From the NCBI GenBank assembly GCA_038120295.1, contig JAYOLL010000012.1, forward strand, positions 33,092-97,091: a DNA stretch of 64,000 nt, read 5' to 3'. Positions 9,936-19,419 of the stretch are shown piece after piece (within the stretch, counting starts at the first letter, position 1; each line of letters opens with the position of its first letter). The stretch is from JAYOEY01 sp038120295. GTDB taxonomy: Bacteria > Pseudomonadota > Alphaproteobacteria > MPNO01 > UBA2964. The notes beneath the pieces were generated by a model. That model worked only from the letters and a program-made list of their open reading frames with translations. It ran no database searches and was not told the origin of the DNA. Both the position numbers and the translations under genes were made by a program.

Positions 9936-11489
9936 ATGAACGCCAGCAAAGACCCGAACCGGGTCATCATATTCGATACAACCTTGCGCGATGGCGAACA
10001 GTCGCCGGGCGCATCCATGAATCTGGAAGAAAAGCTGCAGATCGCCGAACTGCTCGAAGAGATGGGCGTCGACGTGATCGAGGCAGGGTTTCCGATTGCG
10101 TCCAACGGCGATTTCCAGGCTGTCAACGAAATCGCGAAAGTCGTCAGGGACTCGACGGTTTGCGGTCTGGCGCGGTCCGCGCGCGGCGATATCGAACGCG
10201 CCGGCGAGGCGCTGAAGCCAGCCGAACGGAAACGCATCCACACCTTCATTTCGACGTCTCCGCTGCATATGAAATACAAGCTGCAGATGGAGCCGGACGA
10301 AGTCCATGCGGCGGTGACCGACAGCGTATCGTTCGCGCGCAACTTCACGGACGACGTCGAGTGGTCGCCGGAGGACGGTTCGCGGACCGAGCACGATTTC
10401 CTGTGCCGTACGGTAGAGGCCGCCATCGAAGCCGGTGCGACGACGATCAATATTCCCGATACGGTCGGTTACGCGGTGCCCGAGGAATTCGGATCGCTGA
10501 TCGCGATGTTGCTCGAGCGGGTGCCGAACGCCGACAAGGCGATTTTCTCGACCCATTGTCATAACGACCTGGGGCTCGCCGTGGCCAACTCGCTGGCCGG
10601 TGTCGCCAACGGCGCGCGCCAGGTGGAGTGCACAATCAACGGGCTAGGCGAACGCGCCGGCAACGCGGCTCTGGAAGAAATCGTGATGGCGCTGAGGACG
10701 CGCCATGACATGCTGCCCTTCACGACCGGCATTAACTCCGAATTCATCACCCGCGCCTCGCGGCTGATTTCGACGATCACCGGTTTCGTTGTGCAACCCA
10801 ACAAGGCGATCGTCGGGGCCAACGCGTTCGCGCATGAATCCGGGATTCACCAGGACGGCATGCTGAAGCACGCTCAGACCTACGAGATTATGACGCCAGA
10901 ATCGGTCGGGCTGCGCCAGTCCAAGCTGGTGATGGGCAAGCATAGCGGCCGCCACGCGTTCCGCGTGAAGCTGAAAGAGCTGGGCTACGAGCTGGGCGAC
11001 AACGCCGTCAATGAGGCGTTCCGCCGGTTCAAGGATCTCGCCGACAAGAAGAAGGATGTCTATGACGAGGACATCGTCGCGCTGGTCGATGACGAGGTAC
11101 TGCGCGGCAACGATGCCATTCAGTTCGAAGGTCTCCGCGTGGTTTGCGGCTCCAAAGGCCCTCAGACAGCGGAGCTCGAACTGATGGTCGACGGTGAAAT
11201 CCGGACAGTCACCTCTACCGGCGACGGGCCTGTTGACGCGACCTTTAACGCCATCCGCGAACTGGTGCCGCATACGGCGACGCTCCAGCTTTACCAGGTG
11301 AATGCGGTGACCGAGGGAACGGATGCCCAGGCCGGCGTCACAGTCCGTCTGGGCGAGGACGGCAAGACGGTGATGGGGCAGGGCGCTGACACGGATACGC
11401 TGGTTGCGTCGGCGCGCGCCTACGTCAACGCCCTGAACAAGCTGATGGTCAAACGGGAAAGGACGGCGCCGGGCGCGCTGTCGGCCTGA
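9936..11489 (+). CDS. leuA: 2-isopropylmalate synthase
   Basis: First committed step of leucine synthesis: acetyl-CoA plus 2-oxoisovalerate to 2-isopropylmalate. The 517 residues have the usual order. A TIM barrel (about 1-270) holds the divalent-metal/substrate motif DTTLRDGEQSPGA and the HCHNDLG metal ligands. A linker follows, and the C-terminal LeuA regulatory domain (about 375-510) for leucine feedback contains the TVTSTGDGPVDA motif. AGAGGAG precedes the ATG. A Leu-rich leader ORF and hairpin upstream suggest control by leucine supply as well. Confidence 0.97.
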   Translation: MNASKDPNRVIIFDTTLRDGEQSPGASMNLEEKLQIAELLEEMGVDVIEAGFPIASNGDFQAVNEIAKVVRDSTVCGLARSARGDIERAGEALKPAERKRIHTFISTSPLHMKYKLQMEPDEVHAAVTDSVSFARNFTDDVEWSPEDGSRTEHDFLCRTVEAAIEAGATTINIPDTVGYAVPEEFGSLIAMLLERVPNADKAIFSTHCHNDLGLAVANSLAGVANGARQVECTINGLGERAGNAALEEIVMALRTRHDMLPFTTGINSEFITRASRLISTITGFVVQPNKAIVGANAFAHESGIHQDGMLKHAQTYEIMTPESVGLRQSKLVMGKHSGRHAFRVKLKELGYELGDNAVNEAFRRFKDLADKKKDVYDEDIVALVDDEVLRGNDAIQFEGLRVVCGSKGPQTAELELMVDGEIRTVTSTGDGPVDATFNAIRELVPHTATLQLYQVNAVTEGTDAQAGVTVRLGEDGKTVMGQGADTDTLVASARAYVNALNKLMVKRERTAPGALSA

Positions 11490-11556
11490 GGCAGGCGCGG
11501 TCCTGATGCAGTGTCCGCGTGCAACGAGTTTGAGTTAAGTGAGGAAGTAAACGGTC

Positions 11557-12597
11557 ATGTTTTCACGGCTTCTTGGTATGCTTTCCGCCGATATGGCGAT
11601 CGACCTTGGGACGGCGAACACGCTTGTTTATGTCAAGGGGCGCGGTATCGTTCTCAACGAACCATCGGTTGTCGCCATATCGGAAACTAAGGGCAAGAAG
11701 CAGGTCCTGGCGGTCGGTGACGAAGCGAAGATGATGCTCGGCAGAACGCCGGGCAATATTACAGCTATCCGCCCGCTCCGCGACGGCGTCATCGCCGATT
11801 TCGAAGTCGCCGAGGAAATGATCAAGCACTTTATTCTCAAGGTGCATAACCGTCGGACCTATGCCAGTCCGCAGATCATTGTCGCGGTACCGTCCGGGTC
11901 GACGGCGGTCGAGCGTCGCGCCATCCGCCAGTCCACGGAAAGCGCTGGTGCGCGCCGGGTGTTCATCATTGAGGAGCCGATGGCGGCGGCGATCGGCGCC
12001 GGTCTTCCGGTGACTGAGCCCACAGGTTCGATGGTTGTCGATGTCGGCGGCGGCACCACCGAGGTGGCGGTGCTGTCGCTCGGCGGTCTGGTCTATTCCC
12101 GAAGCGTTCGCGTCGGCGGCGACAAGATGGATGAGGCGATTGCCTTCTACATTCGCCGCAACCATAACCTTCTTGTCGGCGAGAGCAGCGCCGAACGCAT
12201 CAAGAAGGAAATCGGCTCGGCCAGCGTTCCCAATGATGGGGAGGGCGCGACCATGGAAATCCGCGGTCGCGACCTGATGAACGGCGTGCCCAAAGAGATC
12301 CTGCTGTCGGAACGTCAGATCGCCGAAAGCCTGGCCGAGCCTGTCGGCGCGATCATCGAGGCTGTAAAGGTAGCGCTTGAACACACCGCGCCAGAACTGG
12401 CGGCGGATATCGTCGACAAGGGAATCGTTCTGACCGGCGGCGGTTCGCTGCTCGGGAACCTGGATCTGGTATTGCGTCATGCGACCGGCCTGCCGGTTTC
12501 GATCGCCGATGAGCCGCTGTCCTGCGTGGCGCTTGGCACCGGTCACTGCCTTGAGGAATTCAAGACGCTCAAAAAGGTTCTGAGCGACGAGGACTGA
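11557..12597 (+). CDS. mreB: Rod shape-determining actin homologue MreB
   Basis: Cytoskeletal ATPase that positions the elongation machinery. It has 346 residues with the typical start MFSRLLGMLSADMAIDLGTANT (phosphate-binding DLGTANT), VDVGGGTTEVAV (phosphate 2) and TGGGSLL (adenosine motif) near the C-terminus. It is the first gene of the mreB-mreC-mreD-mrdA-rodA cluster, whose later genes overlap by 4 bp or lie within 45 bp. Confidence 0.98.
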   Translation: MFSRLLGMLSADMAIDLGTANTLVYVKGRGIVLNEPSVVAISETKGKKQVLAVGDEAKMMLGRTPGNITAIRPLRDGVIADFEVAEEMIKHFILKVHNRRTYASPQIIVAVPSGSTAVERRAIRQSTESAGARRVFIIEEPMAAAIGAGLPVTEPTGSMVVDVGGGTTEVAVLSLGGLVYSRSVRVGGDKMDEAIAFYIRRNHNLLVGESSAERIKKEIGSASVPNDGEGATMEIRGRDLMNGVPKEILLSERQIAESLAEPVGAIIEAVKVALEHTAPELAADIVDKGIVLTGGGSLLGNLDLVLRHATGLPVSIADEPLSCVALGTGHCLEEFKTLKKVLSDED

Positions 12598-12640
12598 GCG
12601 GTGGGTCGTCTGAGGACATTCTGACGAAAGCGGAAACGAC

Positions 12641-13525
12641 GTGGCGGCAAGAAACGGCACAAGGGCATCGCGGCAGACAGTCGGCATTCTGGGTCGGCTT
12701 CACCGTTTTGCATTTCTGTTTCTCGTGATGGGGGGTGCCGCCCTGATGGTGCTCGGTCGTACGGACAATGCCATCGTCGAACGGGTCTCCGTTGTCGTCG
12801 TCGATGTCTTCGCCCCGATGATGGATATGCTGTCCAGACCGGCCGCAACGGTTCGCGAAGGGGTGGAGACAGCGCGCGAACTGGCCTATCTGCGGGATGA
12901 AAACGTCAGGCTGGCGCGGGAGAACCAGCGTCTGCTCGGATGGCAGGAATCGGCCCGACACCTGGCCGCGCAGAATGAGGTCCTCCAGTCGCTGCTGGCT
13001 TACAGCCCGCCTGCCGAAGCGCGTTTCGTGACCGCCCGCGTGGTTGGCGATTCCGGTGGCGTGTTCGTGCGTTCAGCAATTGTCAATGCGGGAGCATCTG
13101 TCGGCGTTGCAAAGGGGCAGGCTGCCATTACTGGCGCCGGTCTCGCCGGCCGCGTGGCGCAGGCTGGCCATCGTTCGGCGCGCATCCTGCTGATCACGGA
13201 TATCAACTCGAGGGTTCCCGTGCTGGTCGAATCCAGCCGCGAGCGGGCGATCCTGGCCGGCGATAACAGCCGGTTGCCCAGGCTTTCGTTTCTGCCCGCG
13301 AATGCTTCGGTTCATACTGGCGACAGGATCGTTACGTCCGGGCATGGAGGCGTGTTTCCGCCGGGGCTGTCGGTCGGTCGGGTAGTGATCGATAGCAGCG
13401 GCACCCCGAGAGTCGAACCGTTTGCTCAGCTCGACCGGCTGGAATTCGTCCGGCTCGTCGATTTTCCGCGTGTGGAGCCGATACAGACGCCACGAACGGC
13501 CCGCCGCGCGCCAACCGCGCCGTGA
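12641..13525 (+). CDS. mreC: Rod shape-determining protein MreC
   Basis: Bitopic periplasmic scaffold of the elongasome. It has 294 residues, an N-terminal membrane helix at about 25-45, a coiled-coil stretch at about 65-110 (ELAYLRDENVRLARENQRLL), and the paired beta-barrel MreC domain at about 115-275. It starts with GTG at 12641, preceded by a weak site, 43 bp after mreB. The GTG start of mreD overlaps its stop by 4 bp. Confidence 0.93.
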   Translation: MAARNGTRASRQTVGILGRLHRFAFLFLVMGGAALMVLGRTDNAIVERVSVVVVDVFAPMMDMLSRPAATVREGVETARELAYLRDENVRLARENQRLLGWQESARHLAAQNEVLQSLLAYSPPAEARFVTARVVGDSGGVFVRSAIVNAGASVGVAKGQAAITGAGLAGRVAQAGHRSARILLITDINSRVPVLVESSRERAILAGDNSRLPRLSFLPANASVHTGDRIVTSGHGGVFPPGLSVGRVVIDSSGTPRVEPFAQLDRLEFVRLVDFPRVEPIQTPRTARRAPTAP

Positions 13526-14037
13526 GCCCGACTCTTTCCCAGCAGCTTGATGCGCTGGCGCGGAACCTGATTCCCGCGGCGCTCGGGATTCTGCTGGTGC
13601 TTTTTTCGACCATACCCTATTCGTTGCCGGCGTTCGGTGCCGTCGCGCCGAATTTCGTCCTGATGGCGGTTTTTTACTGGGCCGTGTTCCGGTCCGACGC
13701 GCTTTCGCCGATCACGGTATTCCTGATCGGGCTGCTGCAGGACATTTTGATCGGCACGCCTCCCGGTCTGAACGCCGCCATCCTTGTTCTGGTGCGGACA
13801 TTCGCCGTTTCCCAGAACCGCGTATTCCGGGGAAAATCCTTCATGGTCCTGTGGTTCGGTTTTGTGGTTGTCGGGCTATCCGCTGCGTTCGCCGAATGGC
13901 TGATTACCGCAATCTATCATCTGGATTTTCTCGATCCCCGGCTCGTTCTGGTCAGGGCCGCGATGACCATCGCGCTGTTTCCGTTTCTGGTGTGGCTGTT
14001 TTCCTGGACGCACCAGAAACTCTTGCCGCAGAACTGA
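13522..14037 (+). CDS. mreD: Rod shape-determining membrane protein MreD
   Basis: Small integral membrane protein of the elongasome, 171 residues with five or six hydrophobic helices (for example ALGILLVLFSTIPYSLPAF and FLIGLLQDILIGTPPGLN). It starts at GTG 13522 within the GTGA overlap with mreC, implying translational coupling. The LLQDILIG segment is typical of the family. mrdA begins 14 bp after its stop. Confidence 0.9.
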   Translation: MSPTLSQQLDALARNLIPAALGILLVLFSTIPYSLPAFGAVAPNFVLMAVFYWAVFRSDALSPITVFLIGLLQDILIGTPPGLNAAILVLVRTFAVSQNRVFRGKSFMVLWFGFVVVGLSAAFAEWLITAIYHLDFLDPRLVLVRAAMTIALFPFLVWLFSWTHQKLLPQN

Positions 14038-14051
14038 CCGCGGTCGGGATC

Positions 14052-15935
14052 GTGTATCGGGAAGACTCAGCACGCTACAAGGTTTTCTCGCGGCGGGCGC
14101 TGCTGCTGGGCGGAGGACAGCTTGCCCTGTTCGGGCTGCTGGCGGGACGGATGTACCAGCTCCAGGTGCTGGAATCGAGCCGCTACCGCCTGCTCGCCGA
14201 GGAAAACAGGATCAATGTACGTCTGCTGCCGCCGCCGCGCGGTCGTATTCTGGACCGGTTCGGGGTACCGCTTGCGGTCAACCGTGAAAACTACCGGGTT
14301 CTCCTCGTCGCGGAGCGGACTGACGATGTCGACGCGACTCTGGACGCTCTGGGAAAACTGATTTCGATCGATGACTACGATCGCAAGAGGGTATTGCGGG
14401 ACATCCGCCGCTATCGGCGTTTTGTGCCCGTCACGGTGCGGGAGAACCTCGACTGGTCTGAAGTTTCCCGGATCGAGGTCAACGCGCCCGATCTACCGGG
14501 TATCGAGATTGACGTGGGGCAGAGCCGGGAATATCCGCTCGGCGCCGACGCGTCCCATCTCCTGGGCTACGTCGCTGCCGTATCGGAAAAGGAGCTGACC
14601 GGCGACCCGCTGCTGGAGCTTCCCGGTTTCCGGATCGGCAAATCCGGCATCGAACGTATCCATGATATACGCCTTCGCGGAAAGGCCGGAAATTCCCAGC
14701 TCGAAGTCAATGCGCTCGGCCGCGTGATACGCGAACTGTCGCGGCAGGAGGGACAGACGGGCGAGGATATTCTGCTGACCATCGACCTCGAAATCCAGAA
14801 CCTTGCCTTCGAGAAGCTGCGCGACAAGCTGTCGGCTTCAGCTGTCGTGCTCGACGCGCGTACAGGCGCGATCATCGCGCTTGCCTCTGTACCCGGCTTC
14901 GATCCCAATATCTTTAATGTCGGCCTGACCCGCGACCAGTGGAAGCAGATATCGACTGACCCCTATTCCCAGCTCAGCAATAAGGCGATTTCCGGACGTT
15001 ACGCGCCGGGCTCCACTTTCAAGATGATCGTCGCGCTGGCGGCTCTCGAAAAGGGCGTCATCGACCCCGATAAGAAGGTGTTCTGCCGCGGTCATGTCGA
15101 GCTGGGCAATGCGCGGTTCCATTGCTGGAAAAAGCACGGCCATGGCTGGATGGATATGAATGCCGCGCTGCAGCAGAGCTGCGATACCTACTTCTACGAA
15201 ATTTCCAAGCGCGTCGGCATCGACGCCATCGCCGACATGGCGAGCCGTTTCGGGCTGGGCGAGAAAACCGGCATCGATCTGCCCGGTGAACGGAGCGGGC
15301 TTATGCCCACCGCAGCGTGGAAGAAGAAGAGAACCGGCGTGGCGTGGCAGGGAGGCGAAACGCTCGTCGCCGGCATCGGCCAGGGTTTTATCCTGACCAC
15401 GCCGCTGCAGCTCGCCGTCATGACCGCTCGAATGGCGACGGCGAAAGTCGTGAAGCCGCATTTGCTGCACGCGACGATGAGAAACGGCGAGGCGTCACCC
15501 AACGAGCCGGCGGCGGGCGAAGCGATCAAGGTCGATCCGGCGCATCTCCGCGTCGTACTTGACGGAATGAATGCGGTGACCAACAGCGAACGCGGTACGG
15601 CGTTTAGCGCCCGCATAGCGGAGGCCGGCATGGAGATGGCTGGCAAGACCGGCACGGCTCAGGTCAATCGCATTTCGAAGGCGGAGAGGGAGACGCGGGT
15701 TCTGAAGAACAGGGAGCGTCCCTGGAAGGACCGGGACCATGCCCTGTTTGTGGCTTATGCCCCGGTCGAGGAACCGCGCTACGCGATTGCGGTCGTGGTC
15801 GAGCATGGCGGCGGCGGGTCGGCCGTGGCGGCGCCAATCGCCCGCGACATCCTTCATGAAACGCTGCGCCGCGACCCGTCCGCCCGCGGTATTGCGACAA
15901 CCTTCGCGCCCCCCTCGAAAGAGGAAAAAGCATGA
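14052..15935 (+). CDS. mrdA: Penicillin-binding protein 2 (elongation transpeptidase)
   Basis: Peptidoglycan DD-transpeptidase of cell elongation, partner of RodA. I start it at GTG 14052 (VYREDSARYK), giving 627 residues; the frame is open further upstream through mreD, which I treat as non-coding. There is one N-terminal membrane helix (about residues 18-37), a pedestal/dimerisation domain, and then the transpeptidase. The active-site Ser321 lies in the STFK motif (Ser321-Lys324), followed by SCD and KTGTAQ motifs. It overlaps rodA by 4 bp (ATGA). Confidence 0.95.
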   Translation: MYREDSARYKVFSRRALLLGGGQLALFGLLAGRMYQLQVLESSRYRLLAEENRINVRLLPPPRGRILDRFGVPLAVNRENYRVLLVAERTDDVDATLDALGKLISIDDYDRKRVLRDIRRYRRFVPVTVRENLDWSEVSRIEVNAPDLPGIEIDVGQSREYPLGADASHLLGYVAAVSEKELTGDPLLELPGFRIGKSGIERIHDIRLRGKAGNSQLEVNALGRVIRELSRQEGQTGEDILLTIDLEIQNLAFEKLRDKLSASAVVLDARTGAIIALASVPGFDPNIFNVGLTRDQWKQISTDPYSQLSNKAISGRYAPGSTFKMIVALAALEKGVIDPDKKVFCRGHVELGNARFHCWKKHGHGWMDMNAALQQSCDTYFYEISKRVGIDAIADMASRFGLGEKTGIDLPGERSGLMPTAAWKKKRTGVAWQGGETLVAGIGQGFILTTPLQLAVMTARMATAKVVKPHLLHATMRNGEASPNEPAAGEAIKVDPAHLRVVLDGMNAVTNSERGTAFSARIAEAGMEMAGKTGTAQVNRISKAERETRVLKNRERPWKDRDHALFVAYAPVEEPRYAIAVVVEHGGGGSAVAAPIARDILHETLRRDPSARGIATTFAPPSKEEKA

Positions 15936-17077
15936 GGCTGCGTAGCGCCGATCCGGAGCAGCTGACGCTCGGCCAGAAGCTGTGGCAGCTCAACTGGGGT
16001 CTGGTTCTTCTTCTTGCCCTGCTGGCGGGGATCGGCGCCGCGATGCTGTATTCGGCGGCGGGGGCACAGTGGGATCCCTGGGCATCCCGCCAGTTGATCC
16101 GCTTCGGTATCGGGCTGGTGCTGATGCTGTCGGTCGCCGTCACGGATATCCGTTTCTGGATGCGCTACGCCTATGCGTTCTATCTGCTCGCGCTCACGCT
16201 GCTGATCGCGGTCGAGGCGATGGGCGTGGTGGGGATGGGCGCGCAGCGCTGGATCAATCTCGGCGTGATCCAGCTTCAGCCATCGGAAGTTATGAAGATC
16301 GCCCTGGTTCTGGCGCTTGCGCGCTATTTTCACGGGGCGACCCTGGAGGAGATCGCGCGGCCATCCTTTCTGCTGATGCCCGTGCTGCTGATCGCCGCGC
16401 CGGTCGGCCTCGTCGTTCGGCAGCCCGACCTGGGCACCGCCATCATGCTGGCGCTGACCGCTGGTGTGATCCTGTTTATGGCCGGAGTTCGCGCCTGGAA
16501 GTTCGCGGTCGTGACCGGCGTCGTGCTGGCCGCGCTGCCTCTCGCCTGGTCCCAGCTTCACGGCTATCAGAAGCGGCGCATCATGACGTTTCTCGATCCT
16601 GAAAGCGATCCGCTGGGGGCGGGGTATCACATAATGCAGTCCAAGATCGCGCTTGGATCCGGCGGTGTGTTCGGTAAGGGTTTTCTCGGCGGCACCCAGG
16701 GGCATCTCAATTTTCTGCCAGAAAAGCAGACCGATTTCATTTTCACCATGCTGGCGGAGGAGTTCGGCATGGCGGGCGGGCTGACGCTGCTGGGCATTTA
16801 CATCCTTGTCATCATTTACGGCTTTGCTATCGCGCTCAGGACTCGCAACCAGTTCGGCAGACTGGTTGCGATCGGTATCACCGGGACGTTTTTTTTCTAC
16901 GTGTTCATCAACATCGCCATGGTCATGGGGCTGGTGCCGGTTGTCGGCGTGCCGCTGCCGCTGCTGTCCTATGGCGGGACGGCGATGCTGTCGCTGATGA
17001 TCGGTTTCGGATTCGTGCTATGCGCCTATGTGCATCGCGATATTCTTCTCAATCGACGGGGTGAGACCGAGCGCTGA
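15932..17077 (+). CDS. rodA: Peptidoglycan glycosyltransferase RodA (SEDS family)
   Basis: Polytopic SEDS polymerase that makes glycan strands with PBP2. It has 381 residues and about ten membrane helices. Family motifs include the GMGAQRWINLG segment, LRQPDLGTA-like VRQPDLGTA, the KQTDFIFTMLAEEFG loop with its functional Asp, and GVPLPLLSYGGTAML near the C-terminus. The ATG overlaps the mrdA stop. It is the last gene of the cluster; a hairpin follows 12 bp after its stop. Confidence 0.96.
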   Translation: MRLRSADPEQLTLGQKLWQLNWGLVLLLALLAGIGAAMLYSAAGAQWDPWASRQLIRFGIGLVLMLSVAVTDIRFWMRYAYAFYLLALTLLIAVEAMGVVGMGAQRWINLGVIQLQPSEVMKIALVLALARYFHGATLEEIARPSFLLMPVLLIAAPVGLVVRQPDLGTAIMLALTAGVILFMAGVRAWKFAVVTGVVLAALPLAWSQLHGYQKRRIMTFLDPESDPLGAGYHIMQSKIALGSGGVFGKGFLGGTQGHLNFLPEKQTDFIFTMLAEEFGMAGGLTLLGIYILVIIYGFAIALRTRNQFGRLVAIGITGTFFFYVFINIAMVMGLVPVVGVPLPLLSYGGTAMLSLMIGFGFVLCAYVHRDILLNRRGETER

Positions 17078-17088
17078 TCGCGCAGTTC

Positions 17089-17108
17089 CGGGGTGACAAG
17101 ACACCCCG
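17089..17108 (+). terminator. Probable terminator after rodA
   Basis: CGGGGTG (17089-17095) pairs with CACCCCG (17102-17108) around ACAAGA, followed only by CCTTTGCT. The stem is good but the T-run is weak, so it may act with Rho. Confidence 0.5.
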
Positions 17109-17206
17109 CCTTTGCTATCTAACCGGGCTCCCGGATTTCTGGTCGTCTCGGCGATTTGCGATACGAGCGAACATCCGGCGGCGTGACGCCGCCTTGCGGC
17201 GCGTGA

Positions 17207-17282
<76 letters not shown>

Positions 17283-17290
17283 AATTCCGG

Positions 17291-17320
17291 AAGGCCTCGG
17301 CGATGCCGCCGGGGCCTTTC
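17291..17320 (+). terminator. Terminator after tRNA-Lys
   Basis: AAGGCC (17291-17296) pairs with GGCCTT (17313-17318), enclosing a second CGGC-type stem, and TTTCTCTTT follows. It lies 9 bp beyond the tRNA CCA end. Confidence 0.65.
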
Positions 17321-17366
17321 TCTTTGCCTCGGATACGCTGCCGGGAGACCCCGACGGAGAAATATC

Positions 17367-17960
17367 ATGACCGACGGTATGCATCAGGGACAGGAGGACA
17401 CAGCCGGGGGCCGCGTTCAGCCGGAACCCCGGCTGGAATTCGTCGATTCACGGCAATTCATTCACTGGATGGCGGAACAGAATGTGAGTCTTGCGTTTAC
17501 GACCTACCAGGTCGGCAAGCTGTTTCTGCTGGGCGTCGGGTCCGAAGGCGAGCTATCGATTTTCGAACGCACTTTCAATCGCTGCATGGGGCTGTGGAGC
17601 GATGGCCAGACGATGTGGATGTCGTCGCTCTTCCAGCTCTGGCGTTTCGAGAACGCGCTGCATGCCGGCGAGACGAATGACGGGTACGACCGCAACTATA
17701 TTCCACAGGTCGGGTACACCACGGGCGATCTGGATATTCACGACGTTGCGATGGGTGGCGACGGCCGCCCTGTGTTCGTCAACACGCTTTTCAGTTGCCT
17801 GTCGACGGCGAGCGCGGAGTTCAGCTTCAGACCGGTCTGGAAGCCCCCTTTTATTTCTCGGCTTGCTGCCGAGGATCGTTGCCACCTGAACGGCCTCGCC
17901 ATGCGCGACGGGGAGCCGGCCCTTGTCACGGCCGTTGCGGAAACCGATATTGCCGGCTGA
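17367..17960 (+). pseudogene. TIGR03032 (DUF4915) family protein, 3' end missing
   Basis: The 197-residue product matches only the N-terminal half of the TIGR03032 family, whose members I recall as roughly 350 residues. The conserved blocks SLAFTTYQVGKLFLLGV, FNRCMGLWSDGQTMWMSSL, TTGDLDIHDVA and RLAAEDRCHLNGLAMRDGEP are all present. The sequence then stops after ETDIAG, where homologues continue with a GWRD-type segment. The frame closes at TGA 17958-17960, exactly where a different conserved membrane protein begins in the next frame. The family has no defined activity. I infer a deletion that removed the 3' half of this gene together with the 5' half of its neighbour, or a misassembly doing the same. 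Confidence 0.7.
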
Positions 17961-19339
17961 TGATCGGCGCCGCCGGCATGCGGGTCGAACTCATGCTGGC
18001 GGTACTGGCGACCTTTGCCTGGAGCTTTCTGCCCGATGGACCGGTCCAGAGCGCGGCCTTCGTTCTCGCGACCACGACCTGGGTCCTGACGCTCCTGATC
18101 AATCTCAACCCGTTCATGCGGTTCGACGGATATTTCCTGATGAGCGATATCGCGGAAATTGAGAACCTGCAGGATCGCGCCTTTGCCCTGGCGCGCTGGC
18201 GTATGCGCGAAATCCTGTTCGGGTTCGGACACCCGACGCCTGAAGAAGTATCGTGGCGGCGCGGGCTGTTCATGATCGGCTATGCCTATTGCACCTGGAT
18301 CTACCGTTTCTTCCTGTTTCTCGGCATCGCCTTCCTTGTCTATTACCTGTTTTTCAAGGCGCTGGGCGTCATCCTGTTCATCGTAGAAATCGTGTTTTTT
18401 ATCATTCGGCCGATATTCAACGAGCTGAAGGTCTGGTACCAGCAACGCGAGGAGGTCGGTTTGAACCGAAACACGGTCATTACGTTTTCCGTCCTGGGGC
18501 TGCTCGTCGCGCTGTTTTTCATACCCTGGCGCACGACGGTGGAAGCCCCCGCGACCCTCGCGGCAGCCGAGAGGGTTACCGCATTCGCGCCGGAACCGGC
18601 GAAGCTGGTGGAGTTCACCGTTCGCGCCGGCGACCGGATCGAAAAGGACGCAGTCCTGGCAAGGTTCGAATCGCCGGACCTCAATCACCAGCTGGCCCAG
18701 ACCGCACGCGAGGTCGAACTGATCCGCTGGCAGTTGTCCAATCAGGGTTTTTCCGCCGAGGTACTGGACCGGAACCAGGAAATCGCCGGCAGGCTGGCGC
18801 GCGCCGAAAGTCAGCTTCGCGCCCTGCAGGCGAGGATTTCCCGGCTGGTGGTAACGGCGCCGATTGCGGGCTGGGCGATGGATCTCGGCGAGAATTTGCG
18901 CACCGGCGACTGGCTGCCGCGCGGTCAGCCGCTTCTGACGCTGGTTGCCGACGAAAAGGCGACCATTCAGGGCATGGTCGGCGACGATGTGCTACATCGC
19001 ATCAGGAAGGGGGCGCCGGCTCTGTTCTATGCCGACGATCTGGACGTCCCGCCGATTCCGCTGACCGTGACAGCGGTCGACGAGGTCAATACAGAGCGTC
19101 TCGCGGAGCCCTATCTTTCGTCGGATTACGGTGGCGCGGTCGCTACCCGTCGTGATGGGGAAGGACGGCTGGTCGCCGAGGGATCCATCTACCGTATCAA
19201 GCTGGATCCCGGAAACGCGGCATTGCCCCGGCGACAGGTTGTCCGCGGCGTGGCCAGCATCGAAGCATCCAGGGAAAGCCTCGCCGAACAGTTCTGGCGC
19301 ACGGCATCGGCTGTTTTCATTCGGGAAAGCGGTATTTAG
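17960..19339 (+). pseudogene. M50-type/HlyD-like membrane protein, 5' end (HExxH half) missing
   Basis: The frame resembles the C-terminal part of large proteins that combine a site-2-protease (M50) membrane core with a HlyD-type periplasmic adaptor. The visible part starts in the conserved AAGM.VEL helix and continues through the NLNPFMRFDGYFL motif (the third M50 motif, with the Asp ligand). Two or three more helices follow, and then a lipoyl/HlyD barrel with coiled-coil (about residues 185-400). The HExxH zinc motif and the usual N-terminal domain are absent. The only usable start is ATG 17960, overlapping the stop of the TIGR03032 remnant. These two families are often neighbours in proteobacteria, which fits a fusion by deletion. 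459 residues remain. Confidence 0.65.
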
Positions 19340-19419
19340 GACGCGCATTTGGGATTGAAGCGGAAACGCGGCGGCAGTAGTTTGCGCCCGTCAATTCGCA
19401 TCATGACCGGAACCGAACC

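Noticed and set aside
13851..14051. N-terminal extension of the PBP2 gene back into mreD
   Set aside because: The extension overlaps mreD out of frame and lacks PBP2 features; GTG 14052 gives the normal N-terminus just before the membrane helix.
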